Below are positions 15,763 through 24,831 of a stretch of 62,364 nt of DNA, piece after piece. This DNA is from Prevotella sp. GTDB lineage: Bacteria > Bacteroidota > Bacteroidia > Bacteroidales > Bacteroidaceae. Made by a program: the position numbers and the translations under genes. Position 1 is the stretch's first letter, and every line of letters starts with the position of its first letter. Where the stretch lies: positions 1-62,364 of the forward strand of contig JAGBJJ010000093.1 in the NCBI GenBank assembly GCA_017934525.1. The letters are read 5' to 3'. The notes under the pieces were generated by a model, which had not been told where the DNA came from, searched no databases, and worked only from the letters and a program-made list of their open reading frames with translations.

Positions 15763-17718
15763 TCATCTGACGACCTTCTTGCTGCCGCCTGTGATGTAGA
15801 TACCCTTGCTGAGCGTTGAGCTGGTGCGGCGTCCCTGCAGGTCATAGACCTCATTGCTCACCAGCTGCTGGCCCTTGTCGACTGAGCTGATGCCGCTCAC
15901 CTGGGCGGTGCCCACATGGCGCAGGTCAGAGTATTCGCTCTCGGCAACGTACTGGCCGTTCATCAGCGTCTTCATAGCGTTCACCTTGTGGTAGATTTCC
16001 TGGCCGTTGGTCTTGGCGGGCAGCAGCACCTCCAGCTCGTTGCCAAAGTAGGCGCGCTTGCAGTAGAAGGGATCCATGAGGCTCTCGCCGGCACGGTAGA
16101 CCTGAGTGATGCGCAGGTTGTCGATGTAGAGGTTGTCGGCGCCACGCACGGCATAGAAACCGATGACGCTGCGCGTGCTGCCCTTGGTGAGCTGCACGTT
16201 GAACGTCTGCCAGCTCTCGTTGACTCCGTCTACGTAGACCAGCTCGGCCTGAGAGTAGTCGCCCTTTGCATCGTCCCAGTTGAAGAGGGCCACGGCGCAG
16301 GTGGTCTGCGACTCGAAGTCGTTGTCGTAGACGCCGTAGAGATCGAGCCGGATGTCGATGCGCCCGTTGTTCTTCGACAGGTCGAGCTCGGGCGAGATGA
16401 AGCCGGCGTCTTGCTTGTTCCATACGTATTGCCATCCGTCGAGGCAGATATAGCCGTCGTAAGGGGCGTAGCTCGTGCCCCGCCATCCGGCTTGGCAGAG
16501 ATTCTCAACATAGAGTTCGGGGTAGCTCATGCCGCTGGGGTTCTCGAGCGTCCAGCCCGTCTTCTCGCCCTCGGCATTTACCACGCCCGAGAAGTCGTCG
16601 TCGAAGATGACAAACTCGCCGTCGGCAGCGGCCTTGCGGTCGTAGTAGGCCAGATAGTTGTACACCTCGGCCGACGGCACCTCGTCCCACTCGGCAAAGT
16701 AGCGGCCTTCCTCCATGTCGCTGACGTCGTGCATCACGGGGGTGGCCAGATCGAACACCATGCACTCCTGCGACTCTATCGAGACGTGTGTGCCCTTCGT
16801 GGCACGCACCTTATAATAATAAGTCTCGCCCGACACGGCGTTTTTCACGTCGAAGCTGTTGGTCGTCGTGGCTTGGTCTTTCAGCAGATACACCGGTTGG
16901 CGGTCATCGTTGAGGGTGTAGACGTTGAGCAGATAGCCCTCGGCGCCGTCAACGGCAGTCCAGTTGGCCGTAAACGAGGCCGTCTCGCCTTCACCCTTGT
17001 AGTTGGAGTGGGGCAGCACGCTCGGGGTGCTGACGTATTGCTTCACCTGGTAGACCTCCACGTCGTCGATGTATACTGGCTGCGGGTCGGCGCCTTCGAC
17101 GAAAACGAGAAACAGTGTGGTGGACCCGCCGCCTTGGAACATGGCCTCATAGGTCTGCCACTGGTCGGTGACGGTAGGCACGTAGCCGCCTCCCAGAATG
17201 TCCCAGTCGGGGCCCCAGTTGTTCGTTTCGGCCGCCTGCACACCCATCGACATGGTCTGTGTATACATGTCGGTGCGGGCACGGAAGCGTATGAAGCAGA
17301 TGCCGTCGTTGCCGCTCATGTCGAGCTGGGGCGTGTTGATGCGCGCACCGCCCGTGCTGGCGTCGGCCAGCAGGCAGACAGTGCCGCCCGCCTGGAAGGC
17401 GTTGATGTGGCCCCATCCGGGCAGGTGGGTCAGGTCGCTGAGCATGTTGTTCCACACATACTCGGCGTCGTCGTTGGTTATCTTGGCGTTCATGGCCGGA
17501 GCGCCATAGCTACCTTCGCTCATCAGCGAGAAGTCTTCCTCCATGACAGGCACTACTTCGCCATATTCAGAGGTAATCTTACTGGCTGCACTCGCTTTGT
17601 CGAGAAGACGCAGCGTCACTCGGGGCACGTTGTTCTGTTTGGCCGTGGCAAGACCCTGTGCCCAGGTTGCGGACGCTGCACACAGCATGGAAAGAACCAA
17701 AAACGTAGATTTCTTCAT
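15763..17718 (-). CDS. Secreted multi-domain protein (jelly-roll and FnIII-like) with type IX-like tail
   Basis: 651 residues. A signal peptide (MKKSTFLVLSMLCAASATWA) comes first. About 60-225 is a jelly-roll of the choice-of-anchor type with ITNDDAEYVWNNML, ICFIRFRARTD and VYIDDVEVYQV. About 235-330 is an FnIII-like domain (ASFTANWTAVDGAEGYLLNVY, YYYKVRATKG). About 365-550 is a second jelly-roll (FDDDFSGV, GYICLDGWQYVW, LYIDNLRITQVY). The tail is EVYDLQGRRTSS then LSKGIYITGGSKKVVR, the sorting-like signal shared with neighbouring genes. Such modules bind carbohydrate or protein on cell-surface and secreted proteins; no catalytic domain is seen. It is the first gene of a two-gene minus-strand unit and diverges from the plus-strand secreted genes. 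Confidence 0.82.
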   Translation of the reverse strand: MKKSTFLVLSMLCAASATWAQGLATAKQNNVPRVTLRLLDKASAASKITSEYGEVVPVMEEDFSLMSEGSYGAPAMNAKITNDDAEYVWNNMLSDLTHLPGWGHINAFQAGGTVCLLADASTGGARINTPQLDMSGNDGICFIRFRARTDMYTQTMSMGVQAAETNNWGPDWDILGGGYVPTVTDQWQTYEAMFQGGGSTTLFLVFVEGADPQPVYIDDVEVYQVKQYVSTPSVLPHSNYKGEGETASFTANWTAVDGAEGYLLNVYTLNDDRQPVYLLKDQATTTNSFDVKNAVSGETYYYKVRATKGTHVSIESQECMVFDLATPVMHDVSDMEEGRYFAEWDEVPSAEVYNYLAYYDRKAAADGEFVIFDDDFSGVVNAEGEKTGWTLENPSGMSYPELYVENLCQAGWRGTSYAPYDGYICLDGWQYVWNKQDAGFISPELDLSKNNGRIDIRLDLYGVYDNDFESQTTCAVALFNWDDAKGDYSQAELVYVDGVNESWQTFNVQLTKGSTRSVIGFYAVRGADNLYIDNLRITQVYRAGESLMDPFYCKRAYFGNELEVLLPAKTNGQEIYHKVNAMKTLMNGQYVAESEYSDLRHVGTAQVSGISSVDKGQQLVSNEVYDLQGRRTSSTLSKGIYITGGSKKVVR

Positions 17719-17818
17719 AACACACTTTTCCTGTCAGGCTCCGTCAGAGTGATGCCGGCCGTGGGGAGTGGAGCCCTTTTGTCTTCCCATGAACCGTTTG
17801 ATTGTTGTTTCGATGTTG

Positions 17819-17826
17819 CAAAATTA
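17819..17826 (-). promoter_or_regulatory. Possible promoter of the minus-strand secreted genes
   Basis: TAATTTTG on the minus strand fits the -7 pattern and would give a leader of about 95 nt to the ATG at 17718. A TTTG (17853-17850) lies 23 bp upstream, slightly too far for the consensus. Confidence 0.45.
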
Positions 17827-17911
17827 GAAAATTTTTTGGGTTTATTGTACAAAAATGACATTCTTAACGTAAAGATAACGTAGAATGTTTCATTGTGTGA
17901 AATGATAATGC

Positions 17912-17919
17912 TATCTTTG
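17912..17919 (+). promoter_or_regulatory. Promoter of the plus-strand secreted genes
   Basis: TATCTTTG is a perfect -7 box; TTTC lies 20 bp upstream at 17888-17891. The leader to the ATG at 17993 is about 67 nt and AT-rich. The divergent -7 boxes are some 85 bp apart, so the two units may share control. Confidence 0.65.
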
Positions 17920-17992
17920 CACGGAATTAAATGCAGAACATGAAAACTGTAATACATTAATATTATTTACTAATCGAAAAAATTTTAGCGTT

Positions 17993-20524
17993 ATGAGAAA
18001 AAATCTACAATCTGGTTTGTTCATGCTCATAGCTCTGCTCACTGGGTTTGCAGGGAGAGCGAACGCTGAGACCGTGACCACCATTCAGGAGGTCATCGAT
18101 GCCAATGGCAGTGTTGTTACCCTCGACATGGGTACTAACCGCTTTCAGGTGCTCTATTTCGGCAGTAGCGACGAGAACTACTTGTGGGATGGCGAGCGTG
18201 GATACATGTTCTATCGCAACGGCTGCGACTGGTCGGCACTGGTCGGAGCAGAGCCTGGTACCTACATCAACGGCTCGTGGAATGTGCAGTGGGAGGCGAA
18301 CTACTCCGATATTGCCATCAACGGCGAAGTGAACATCACGAAGGGCGACAAGGCTGAGTTGAAATATATTGAGTGCACTGGTGCCGAGGCTGTGGCAAAG
18401 TATGACTTCACATGTGTGAAAATAGAGGGCAGCTATGACGTCGCATCCAATCAGTTTACGGCAACCGACGGCACCGTGTTTACCATCAATGACAACTGGC
18501 ACGACGGTCTGCCCGCCCGGCCGGCAACATCGGCTGACGGTGTAGTCAAGGCTCTGAAGAACGGCACGACGCTCATTCCCCTGGAAGAAGGCTACTTTGA
18601 GGGCGAGACAGCCAACATCTTGTCGGCCCTGAAGGGACTCGCCGACGGTACCGAAGTGAGTGCTGTCTTTCCTGCAGGTAGTGTTCAGTTTGTGGCCGGC
18701 GGGAAGAGTGGCGAATACACCTACATGTGGGATGGCACGACGGGCGTGCGCTTCTATGGCCTGACGCTGACCGGTGCTCAGGCTGGATCTTATGTGGAAG
18801 GCACCATCGCCGGGCAGTATGTGGCTGAATACAACGACATACAATACTTCACCGAGAATACGCTTGCCTTGGGCGGCGTTGCTCCGCTGAAGGCCAGGGC
18901 CATGAGCGGCAGCGAGCTGACGCAGGCTGACGGACAGAACCTCTATGCCTACGTAGAACTGACGGGCAACTATACAGGCTATTCGTTTACCACTACCGAT
19001 GGTGTCACGTTCAGCGTGTTTGACTTTATGGGCGTCATGGCTTGTCCGGCTGGATCTGGCAAGGGTAAGATCAAGGCCCTCTATCTGGGCGACACCAACA
19101 ACGGCGGCGTTACTGTAGGCGGCAACAACCTGTTGCAGCCCATCGAGGCCGACTGTTTCACGGCCGACGGTTCGGAGCCTGGTCCTGGCGGCGAGGTAGA
19201 AGAGGGCACACTGGCCTGGCTGAAGAAGCAAAATGCAGGTAATGTCGAGATGAAGCTCAAGGACAATACCGTGCAGTATGTCTTTGGCGACGCTAACCAG
19301 GTAGTGCTGTGGGATGGTACCGACGGCCTTCTCATCTATTGGTATAACCAAATGAATAATACACCTCTGGGCAATGCACAGCCCGGACAGTATGTCAATG
19401 GTACTATCTGCATCAACTACGACCCCAACAACCTTTATCATGGCAATATGGGCTACGACGGCAATCGGCTCGACGTGACACTTGGCGAGGTGGCGCCGCT
19501 GGTGCCTGTCGAGAAAACTGTCAGCGAACTGAATGCCTGCCAGTTCTCGCCCGACCATGACTGGGACTACGTCACGCTGCGTGACGTGGCCATCTACGAC
19601 GGCTCCATCTGTCAGGGCAACGATGTCATGTCGTTCCAAGATTTCCTCAACACAGGCCTTAGCCTGGCCGACTACGAGGGCAAAAAAGGTACGATGACCG
19701 GTCTTTTCGGCGGTTCATGGGGCGCCAACTTCTATCCTGCTGCCGCTGACTTCTTCGAGGTGACGGGCGAAGCTCCCGTGCGTGAATTCGTCTTCGATGC
19801 CACACAGACCGAACTCAACATCACGCATGCAGCACAGGCCAACGTAACCATTGACAACCTTAACTTGAAGGCTGGCCAACTGAATATTATCTCGCTGCCC
19901 GTCGACCTTGGCTCAGAGGAGCTTATTGCTGCCTTCGGAGAGGGCTGCAAGCTTTACGCCATGACGGGCGTGGCTGAGAATGAGACCAAAGACAAGGCTA
20001 TCTTCGTCTTCGAGTCGACGGACACGCTGGAGCACTATGCACCTTATCTTGTCATGCCTGCAGCTGACGTCACCACCCTCCATTTTGACGGCACCGAGCT
20101 CTTCGACTATGGAAACAGTAACCAAGGCTTCATCTACGACGAGAGTACATGGCAGAATGCCTATGAGTTTAAAGGTACGGTGAAGGCCCAAAGCTACGAA
20201 GCCATATGGGGTGCCACCTACTATTGGAACATTTACATGTTGCTCGACGAGGCTGGCAGCGGCTTAGTGCAGGTGACAGACAACCGCGACGCTCAGGCCT
20301 TTGGCGGCTACTGGCAGCTGAACGCCGATCACTTCGGCGGCACGGTGCCTGAGGTGGAGATAGAACTCGACGGCATGGTGGCCACGGGTATTGCTGCAAT
20401 GCAGCATGAAGAGAGCATGACGCGCCAGGGACTCTATGACCTGCAGGGCCGTCGCGCACATTCTATGAAGAAAGGCATCTATGTCGAAGGCGGCAAGAAA
20501 GTCCTTGTGAACGGTGTAAAATAA
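17993..20524 (+). CDS. Secreted protein with three WDG-containing repeats and type IX-like tail
   Basis: 843 residues. A signal peptide (about 1-25, ending ANA) is followed by three related beta-rich domains. Each has a strand ending in an L/M-WDG motif (W65, W246, W440) followed by G-x-x-FY or LIYWY, then a G-x-Y-V/I-x-G segment (GTYINGSW, GSYVEGTI, GQYVNGTI) and a strand ending in a P-L-K/V stretch. The layout resembles the OB-like folds seen in Bacteroidetes surface proteins, but I do not recognise the family by name. About 600-800 is a further beta region without repeats. The tail is GLYDLQGRRAHSMKKGIYVEG-type with GGKKVLV at the end. It is first in a three-gene unit (spacers 30 and 34 bp) ended by a clear terminator. 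Confidence 0.8.
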   Translation: MRKNLQSGLFMLIALLTGFAGRANAETVTTIQEVIDANGSVVTLDMGTNRFQVLYFGSSDENYLWDGERGYMFYRNGCDWSALVGAEPGTYINGSWNVQWEANYSDIAINGEVNITKGDKAELKYIECTGAEAVAKYDFTCVKIEGSYDVASNQFTATDGTVFTINDNWHDGLPARPATSADGVVKALKNGTTLIPLEEGYFEGETANILSALKGLADGTEVSAVFPAGSVQFVAGGKSGEYTYMWDGTTGVRFYGLTLTGAQAGSYVEGTIAGQYVAEYNDIQYFTENTLALGGVAPLKARAMSGSELTQADGQNLYAYVELTGNYTGYSFTTTDGVTFSVFDFMGVMACPAGSGKGKIKALYLGDTNNGGVTVGGNNLLQPIEADCFTADGSEPGPGGEVEEGTLAWLKKQNAGNVEMKLKDNTVQYVFGDANQVVLWDGTDGLLIYWYNQMNNTPLGNAQPGQYVNGTICINYDPNNLYHGNMGYDGNRLDVTLGEVAPLVPVEKTVSELNACQFSPDHDWDYVTLRDVAIYDGSICQGNDVMSFQDFLNTGLSLADYEGKKGTMTGLFGGSWGANFYPAAADFFEVTGEAPVREFVFDATQTELNITHAAQANVTIDNLNLKAGQLNIISLPVDLGSEELIAAFGEGCKLYAMTGVAENETKDKAIFVFESTDTLEHYAPYLVMPAADVTTLHFDGTELFDYGNSNQGFIYDESTWQNAYEFKGTVKAQSYEAIWGATYYWNIYMLLDEAGSGLVQVTDNRDAQAFGGYWQLNADHFGGTVPEVEIELDGMVATGIAAMQHEESMTRQGLYDLQGRRAHSMKKGIYVEGGKKVLVNGVK

Positions 20525-20554
20525 TTAAATATAAAAAATAGTGATAAGACAACA

Positions 20555-23500
20555 ATGAAAAGATTCTTTTTTGCAATAGCTCTAACCTTTGGCACGCTGC
20601 TCACCTGCAGCGCCAACGACGGAAGTAAAGTGCGTGGCGATGTGCCCTTCTTGCAGAAAGTGCGTCCCTGGACAGCTCCCCTGGCTGTCGCACCGCGTCA
20701 TGCTTCTGCCAATGCAGTTCCGCTGCAGGCTCCCGCCTCGCCGGCTCCACGGCGCCATGCCCGCTTCAGCAGTGCCGACGGCGCATGCGATGTCTACGGC
20801 TACGTGCTCTACGACCTGCGCATTCGCAACTATGCCTGGGTGCACATGAACTCGGCGAACCCTAACGACTACTCGGCCGTGAAAATCTACGGTCAGGTGC
20901 AATGGGAGAGCCCTGTCTACAGCCCGTCAACCATGGTGGGCGACCGCGTGTTCACCTGCCGCAACGAGCTTTATTACTCTGGCTACTGGATTCCCTCGTC
21001 GCTGGGATGGCTCGACTACGAGACGGGCGAATACACCAAGGCCATCGACTATCAAAATGCGATGACCGTGCTCAACGACATGACCTACGACCCCGTGTCG
21101 AAGAAGGTCTACATCGTTGCCTACGACCTGAACACCATGAAGACCGACCTGCTGATGATTGACCCCGAGAACCCTGAGCTGGCGCCCACCGAGCCGTGGG
21201 CCAGCATTCCTCGCGTGGCCGTGATTGACCGTCTGGTGTTCTCCATCGCTGCCGATCATGGCGTGCTCTATGGCATCGCCGAATCGCTCGACCGCAAGAG
21301 TACCACGCTGCTGAAGATTCCCGTGTCGTCTATCAATGCTGCTGAAGGCAGCTGCGACACACAAGTGGTGAGCGAAGGCATGCTGGGCATCTGTGTCGAC
21401 CCCTCTTCCACCCACAACGGCCAGGTATACTATCAAGGCCCCTACTGGCAGAGCGCTGAGTTCGACAAGACCAACCACCGACTCTACTGGAATGCCCAGC
21501 TGGCTACAGGCAACTCGGCTTGGTGCGAGGTAAACACCGTCACGGGTACGCTGCGTTCCAACACTCCAATCACGGCCAATGCCGAACTGGTGGGCCTCAG
21601 CATTCCCTATCAGACGGCTGCAGAAGACGCTCCATCTTATGTGCGCAACCTGAAGGTGACGGCTGCCTCTGAGGGACAGGACCAGGCTACCGTGACGTGG
21701 AACAACCCGCAGCTGACCTATATGAACGAAGAGCTCCAGCAACTCTCGGGCGTCAGAATCTATCGCGACGAACAGTTGCTGGCTACCGTTGAGACCACCG
21801 AGACAGGCAAGGCTATGACGTGGGAAGACACCAATGTGCCTTCTGGCATACACACCTATAAGCTGCTTACCTATAATGATGCTGGCGACGGTATATATAA
21901 AGATGTGGATGTCTTTGTGGGACGTGATGTGCCCGGACAAGTGACCGCTCCGCAGCTGAACGTCGACGGCAACCAGGCCACCATCAGCTGGCAGGCTCCG
22001 CAGACGGGTGCCAACGGCGGGTGGTATGATGCCAGCTCGCTTACCTATGACGTGGTGCGCCATCCCGACGGCAAGGTCATCGTGCGCGGCTCGCGTCGCA
22101 CCTCTACCACCGACGTGGTGACCGAGTATGCCGGCTACAGCTACGAGATAACAGCCATCAACAATGAGGGCGTCGGCAGCAGCACACTGACCAACAGAGT
22201 GGCCTTCGGTCCGGCATGCACCATCCCGTTCGTCTCAGCGATGAACACGCAGGATGACTTCCAGCGGTGGATTACCATCGACAACAACTACGACAACCAC
22301 ATGGGCGACGGCATGACGTGGCACTACGACCCCTTCTCGCAGTGTGCCATCTACGAAGGCTATGGCAATCCGGCAGCGGCCGACGACTATCTGGTGTCGC
22401 CTGCCCTCAGCTTCGAGGAAGGTAAGTCCTACCAGGTGCGCTATCGCTACTATACCAGCAACTGGGTAGATGCGCAGCAGAACGACATATTGGAGAAGAT
22501 GCAAGTCTATTATGGCCAGAATCCCACAGCCGACGGTCTGACGACGCTGGTGAAAGACCTGGGCGAGTTCCATACTGCCAGCGCCAACTATCTCTATGGC
22601 AAAGACAACTTCACGCCAGCTGCTGGCACTGGCTATCTGGCCTTCAAGGCAGTGAGCGACGCCGATCGCGGCATTATCTATCTGAGCGACATTTCGGTGC
22701 GTGAATACAGCAGTCGCGACCTGAGTGTCACGCATCTGCGCGTCAGTCCCACGGCCAACGTCACCATTCGGCAGACGGCAGTCGTTGAAGTGACCAACGA
22801 AGGCTCGGCTCCTGTGGCTGACTATACGGTGCAGATTGTCGATGCCATGAGCGGCGAGGTGCTGAGCGAGACAACGGGTGGAGAGATTGCTGCCGGCGAC
22901 TCAAAAGACATTAGCGTAGACTGGATACCTGAAGTAGAGGGCAAGCTGCTACTGACGGCCCGTGTGGTGCTCAATGGCGATACCTATCCGGCTGACAACG
23001 AATGGCAGCAGCCTGTAGAGGTAGAGGTGGCCAGTGCCGACGGCGACCTGTGGCTTACTGTCACTGAGGAACCTGACAACACGTCGTGGAATGTGCCGTT
23101 CAAGTTGAACGTGCGCTACAGCCAGTGTCAGATCATACGTACCGAGAGTGAGATGCAGAAGAAGAATATCCTGCTCACCGGCATCCGACTGATGTACAAC
23201 GGTAATGCCGCACTGAACTATTCCTTCCCTGTGAGCATTGCCGTGAAAGCCACAGACCGCACTAATCTGATGAATGAGTTCGACGAGGAGCTGGGTTCCT
23301 TTGAGCAAGGCGGCTTCACGCAGCTTTATTCCGGCCACATCACACTCGACGCCGACGGCCCCAACACGCTGCTCACCATTCGCTTCGACACGCCTTATGA
23401 ATACAAGGGCGGCAACCTGAACTTCAGGTTCATCCGCGAGTATGACGGCAGCTATCTGACCGACGACTCTCTCAACCCAGAGTGGCGCGTCAAGGGATAC

Positions 23501-23770
23501 ACTCCCGGACAGCCTGAGTATATGCGCTGCGTCTACTATCGCTCCAACAACTCGGCCACGCCTATGGAAGACGAGATCTACGCACTGGGCCTGATGCCCT
23601 ACATACGCTTTGCCTACAAAGACCTCGGCGCGCAGGGAATCGAGGATAATACAATGGTGAACGGATGTGATAATGCAAGAACCTACGACCTGATGGGACG
23701 CATGGTAGACGACAAACTGACGATGCAGAAGGGCTTCTACATCGTAGGTGGGAAAAAAGTCGTGAAGTAA
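20555..23770 (+). CDS. Large secreted protein with FnIII-like and anchor-J-like domains and type IX-like tail
   Basis: 1071 residues. The signal peptide is MKRFFFAIALTFGTLLTCSA. About 60-360 is a beta-propeller-like segment describing repeated strands (YSGYWIPSSLGWLDYETG, MTYDPVSKKVYIVAYD). About 365-460 and 460-550 are FnIII-like domains (DQATVTWNNPQLTYMNEEL; NQATISWQAPQTG). About 555-730 is a choice-of-anchor-J jelly-roll (AMNTQDDFQRWITIDNN, YLSDISVREYSSRDLSV), then CARDB-like Ig domains to about 1000. The C-terminus ends YDLMGRMVDDK... KGFYIVGGKKVVK. No catalytic residues are recognised; adhesion or ligand binding outside the cell is a reasonable guess. It is the middle gene of the three-gene unit. 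Confidence 0.8.
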   Translation: MKRFFFAIALTFGTLLTCSANDGSKVRGDVPFLQKVRPWTAPLAVAPRHASANAVPLQAPASPAPRRHARFSSADGACDVYGYVLYDLRIRNYAWVHMNSANPNDYSAVKIYGQVQWESPVYSPSTMVGDRVFTCRNELYYSGYWIPSSLGWLDYETGEYTKAIDYQNAMTVLNDMTYDPVSKKVYIVAYDLNTMKTDLLMIDPENPELAPTEPWASIPRVAVIDRLVFSIAADHGVLYGIAESLDRKSTTLLKIPVSSINAAEGSCDTQVVSEGMLGICVDPSSTHNGQVYYQGPYWQSAEFDKTNHRLYWNAQLATGNSAWCEVNTVTGTLRSNTPITANAELVGLSIPYQTAAEDAPSYVRNLKVTAASEGQDQATVTWNNPQLTYMNEELQQLSGVRIYRDEQLLATVETTETGKAMTWEDTNVPSGIHTYKLLTYNDAGDGIYKDVDVFVGRDVPGQVTAPQLNVDGNQATISWQAPQTGANGGWYDASSLTYDVVRHPDGKVIVRGSRRTSTTDVVTEYAGYSYEITAINNEGVGSSTLTNRVAFGPACTIPFVSAMNTQDDFQRWITIDNNYDNHMGDGMTWHYDPFSQCAIYEGYGNPAAADDYLVSPALSFEEGKSYQVRYRYYTSNWVDAQQNDILEKMQVYYGQNPTADGLTTLVKDLGEFHTASANYLYGKDNFTPAAGTGYLAFKAVSDADRGIIYLSDISVREYSSRDLSVTHLRVSPTANVTIRQTAVVEVTNEGSAPVADYTVQIVDAMSGEVLSETTGGEIAAGDSKDISVDWIPEVEGKLLLTARVVLNGDTYPADNEWQQPVEVEVASADGDLWLTVTEEPDNTSWNVPFKLNVRYSQCQIIRTESEMQKKNILLTGIRLMYNGNAALNYSFPVSIAVKATDRTNLMNEFDEELGSFEQGGFTQLYSGHITLDADGPNTLLTIRFDTPYEYKGGNLNFRFIREYDGSYLTDDSLNPEWRVKGYTPGQPEYMRCVYYRSNNSATPMEDEIYALGLMPYIRFAYKDLGAQGIEDNTMVNGCDNARTYDLMGRMVDDKLTMQKGFYIVGGKKVVK

Positions 23771-23804
23771 TGGTTGCTTAATTTAAAAGAGAAAGGATTA
23801 TACA

Positions 23805-24716
23805 ATGAATTTGAATAAACTTTTTTCAACGATGCTGGCAGTGGTGCTCAGCATGAGTCTGCTGCCGGCAGAGGCGGCTCAGAAGGTAGAGTGGACCATC
23901 GATGAGGTGACCACCAGCACGATTACCGTCACCTTCACGCCCAATGACGAGGTGGAGGGCTATGCTGCCTGTCTCTTCGAGGCGGGAACAGCTGAGACGC
24001 AGTTCAACATGTTTGGCGCATGGATGGGTTTCACCTGCATAGGTGACATGGTGAAAGCATGGGGATTCCAGAGCGGCGGCACTGCCAGCAATACCTGGAC
24101 AAACCAGTCGCCCGGCACGGCCTACGACATCTTGGTGCAGAGTTGGGATGCTGAGGGTAACTATGGCGAGCTCATCACCATCAGCGTCATGACCCAGAAA
24201 CTTGGCGGCGAGGGCCAGGCCGAAATTACCATCACCATTGGCGACTTCGGCAGCGAGAACTACACAGACGAAAACGGTGTGGAGCAGACCGCTTACTACC
24301 AGTGGGTCACCTTCACTCCCAACGACCAGGTATCGGTGTTCCACGACATGATTATCGAGGCTGCCACCTACGAGACTGACGAGTGGGGCGAGCAAGGAGT
24401 GACAGACTATCTGCAGGGCGACAACCCCTCTTCGTGGTGGAATCGTTATGGCGTAGACAGCGACCGCTGGAATGTGGACCCCGGCACCCGCTATTATGCC
24501 GTTGCCATGGGGCAGAATGTCAATGGCGAGTGGGGGCCGCTGGCCATCAAGGAGTTCACCACTCCCGGTGCAACGACGGGCATAGCTGACCGCACGAGCG
24601 TGAAGGAAACCAGCGACGTGAAAACTTATGACCTTATGGGACGTGCTCTGAGCGACAAGTCTGTGATGAAAAAAGGACTCTACATTGTCGGCGGACGCAA
24701 AATGCTTGTGAAGTGA
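23805..24716 (+). CDS. Secreted two-domain FnIII-like protein with type IX-like tail
   Basis: 303 residues. The signal peptide is about 1-24 (FSTMLAVVLSMSLLPAEAA). Two similar domains follow, at about 27-130 and 133-255. Both contain a T-x-T-F-T-P-N-D-x-V strand (ITVTFTPNDEVEGY; WVTFTPNDQVSVFHD), a W-rich centre and a closing A-x-G/D strand (PGTAYDILVQSWDAEGNYG; PGTRYYAVAMGQNVNGEWG). This is an internal duplication of an FnIII-like fold. The tail reads KTYDLMGRALSDK then KKGLYIVGGRKMLVK. AAAGGA lies 10 bp before the ATG. It is the last gene of the unit; a terminator follows directly. Function unknown; a surface-binding protein is likely. Confidence 0.8.
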   Translation: MNLNKLFSTMLAVVLSMSLLPAEAAQKVEWTIDEVTTSTITVTFTPNDEVEGYAACLFEAGTAETQFNMFGAWMGFTCIGDMVKAWGFQSGGTASNTWTNQSPGTAYDILVQSWDAEGNYGELITISVMTQKLGGEGQAEITITIGDFGSENYTDENGVEQTAYYQWVTFTPNDQVSVFHDMIIEAATYETDEWGEQGVTDYLQGDNPSSWWNRYGVDSDRWNVDPGTRYYAVAMGQNVNGEWGPLAIKEFTTPGATTGIADRTSVKETSDVKTYDLMGRALSDKSVMKKGLYIVGGRKMLVK

Positions 24717-24733
24717 AATAAGTGAAAACCAGA

Positions 24734-24798
24734 AAAACGGCAGACGGCAGTTAAATTAAAAATTACTCATGCAATGATTGCTGTTTGCCGTTTTTTTT
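24734..24798 (+). terminator. Terminator of the secreted-protein operon
   Basis: AAAACGGCA (24734-24742) pairs with TGCCGTTTT (24786-24794), extended by an eight-T run. The right arm and T run also form the -33/-7 spacer of the next gene, so termination and initiation share the same DNA. Confidence 0.75.
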
Positions 24799-24807
24799 GT
24801 AATTTTG
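24777..24807 (+). promoter_or_regulatory. Promoter of the CPBP-like gene
   Basis: ATTG (24777-24780), 19 bp including the terminator T run, then TAATTTTG (24800-24807). The ATG at 24832 follows after 24 bp. Confidence 0.6.
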
Positions 24808-24831
24808 CAGCCAGTTCCTATTGAAGACCAT

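Noticed and set aside
15916-17883. Long open frame (655 codons) on the plus strand opposite a secreted-protein gene
   Set aside because: It is the antisense shadow of the minus-strand gene at 15763-17718: composition is V/H/R/G-biased and shows no domain, while the minus-strand reading has signal peptide, domains and sorting tail.
18005-19639. Open frame of 544 codons on the minus strand inside the triplicated-domain gene
   Set aside because: No signal, motif or promoter; the plus-strand reading has three internal repeats and a family tail.
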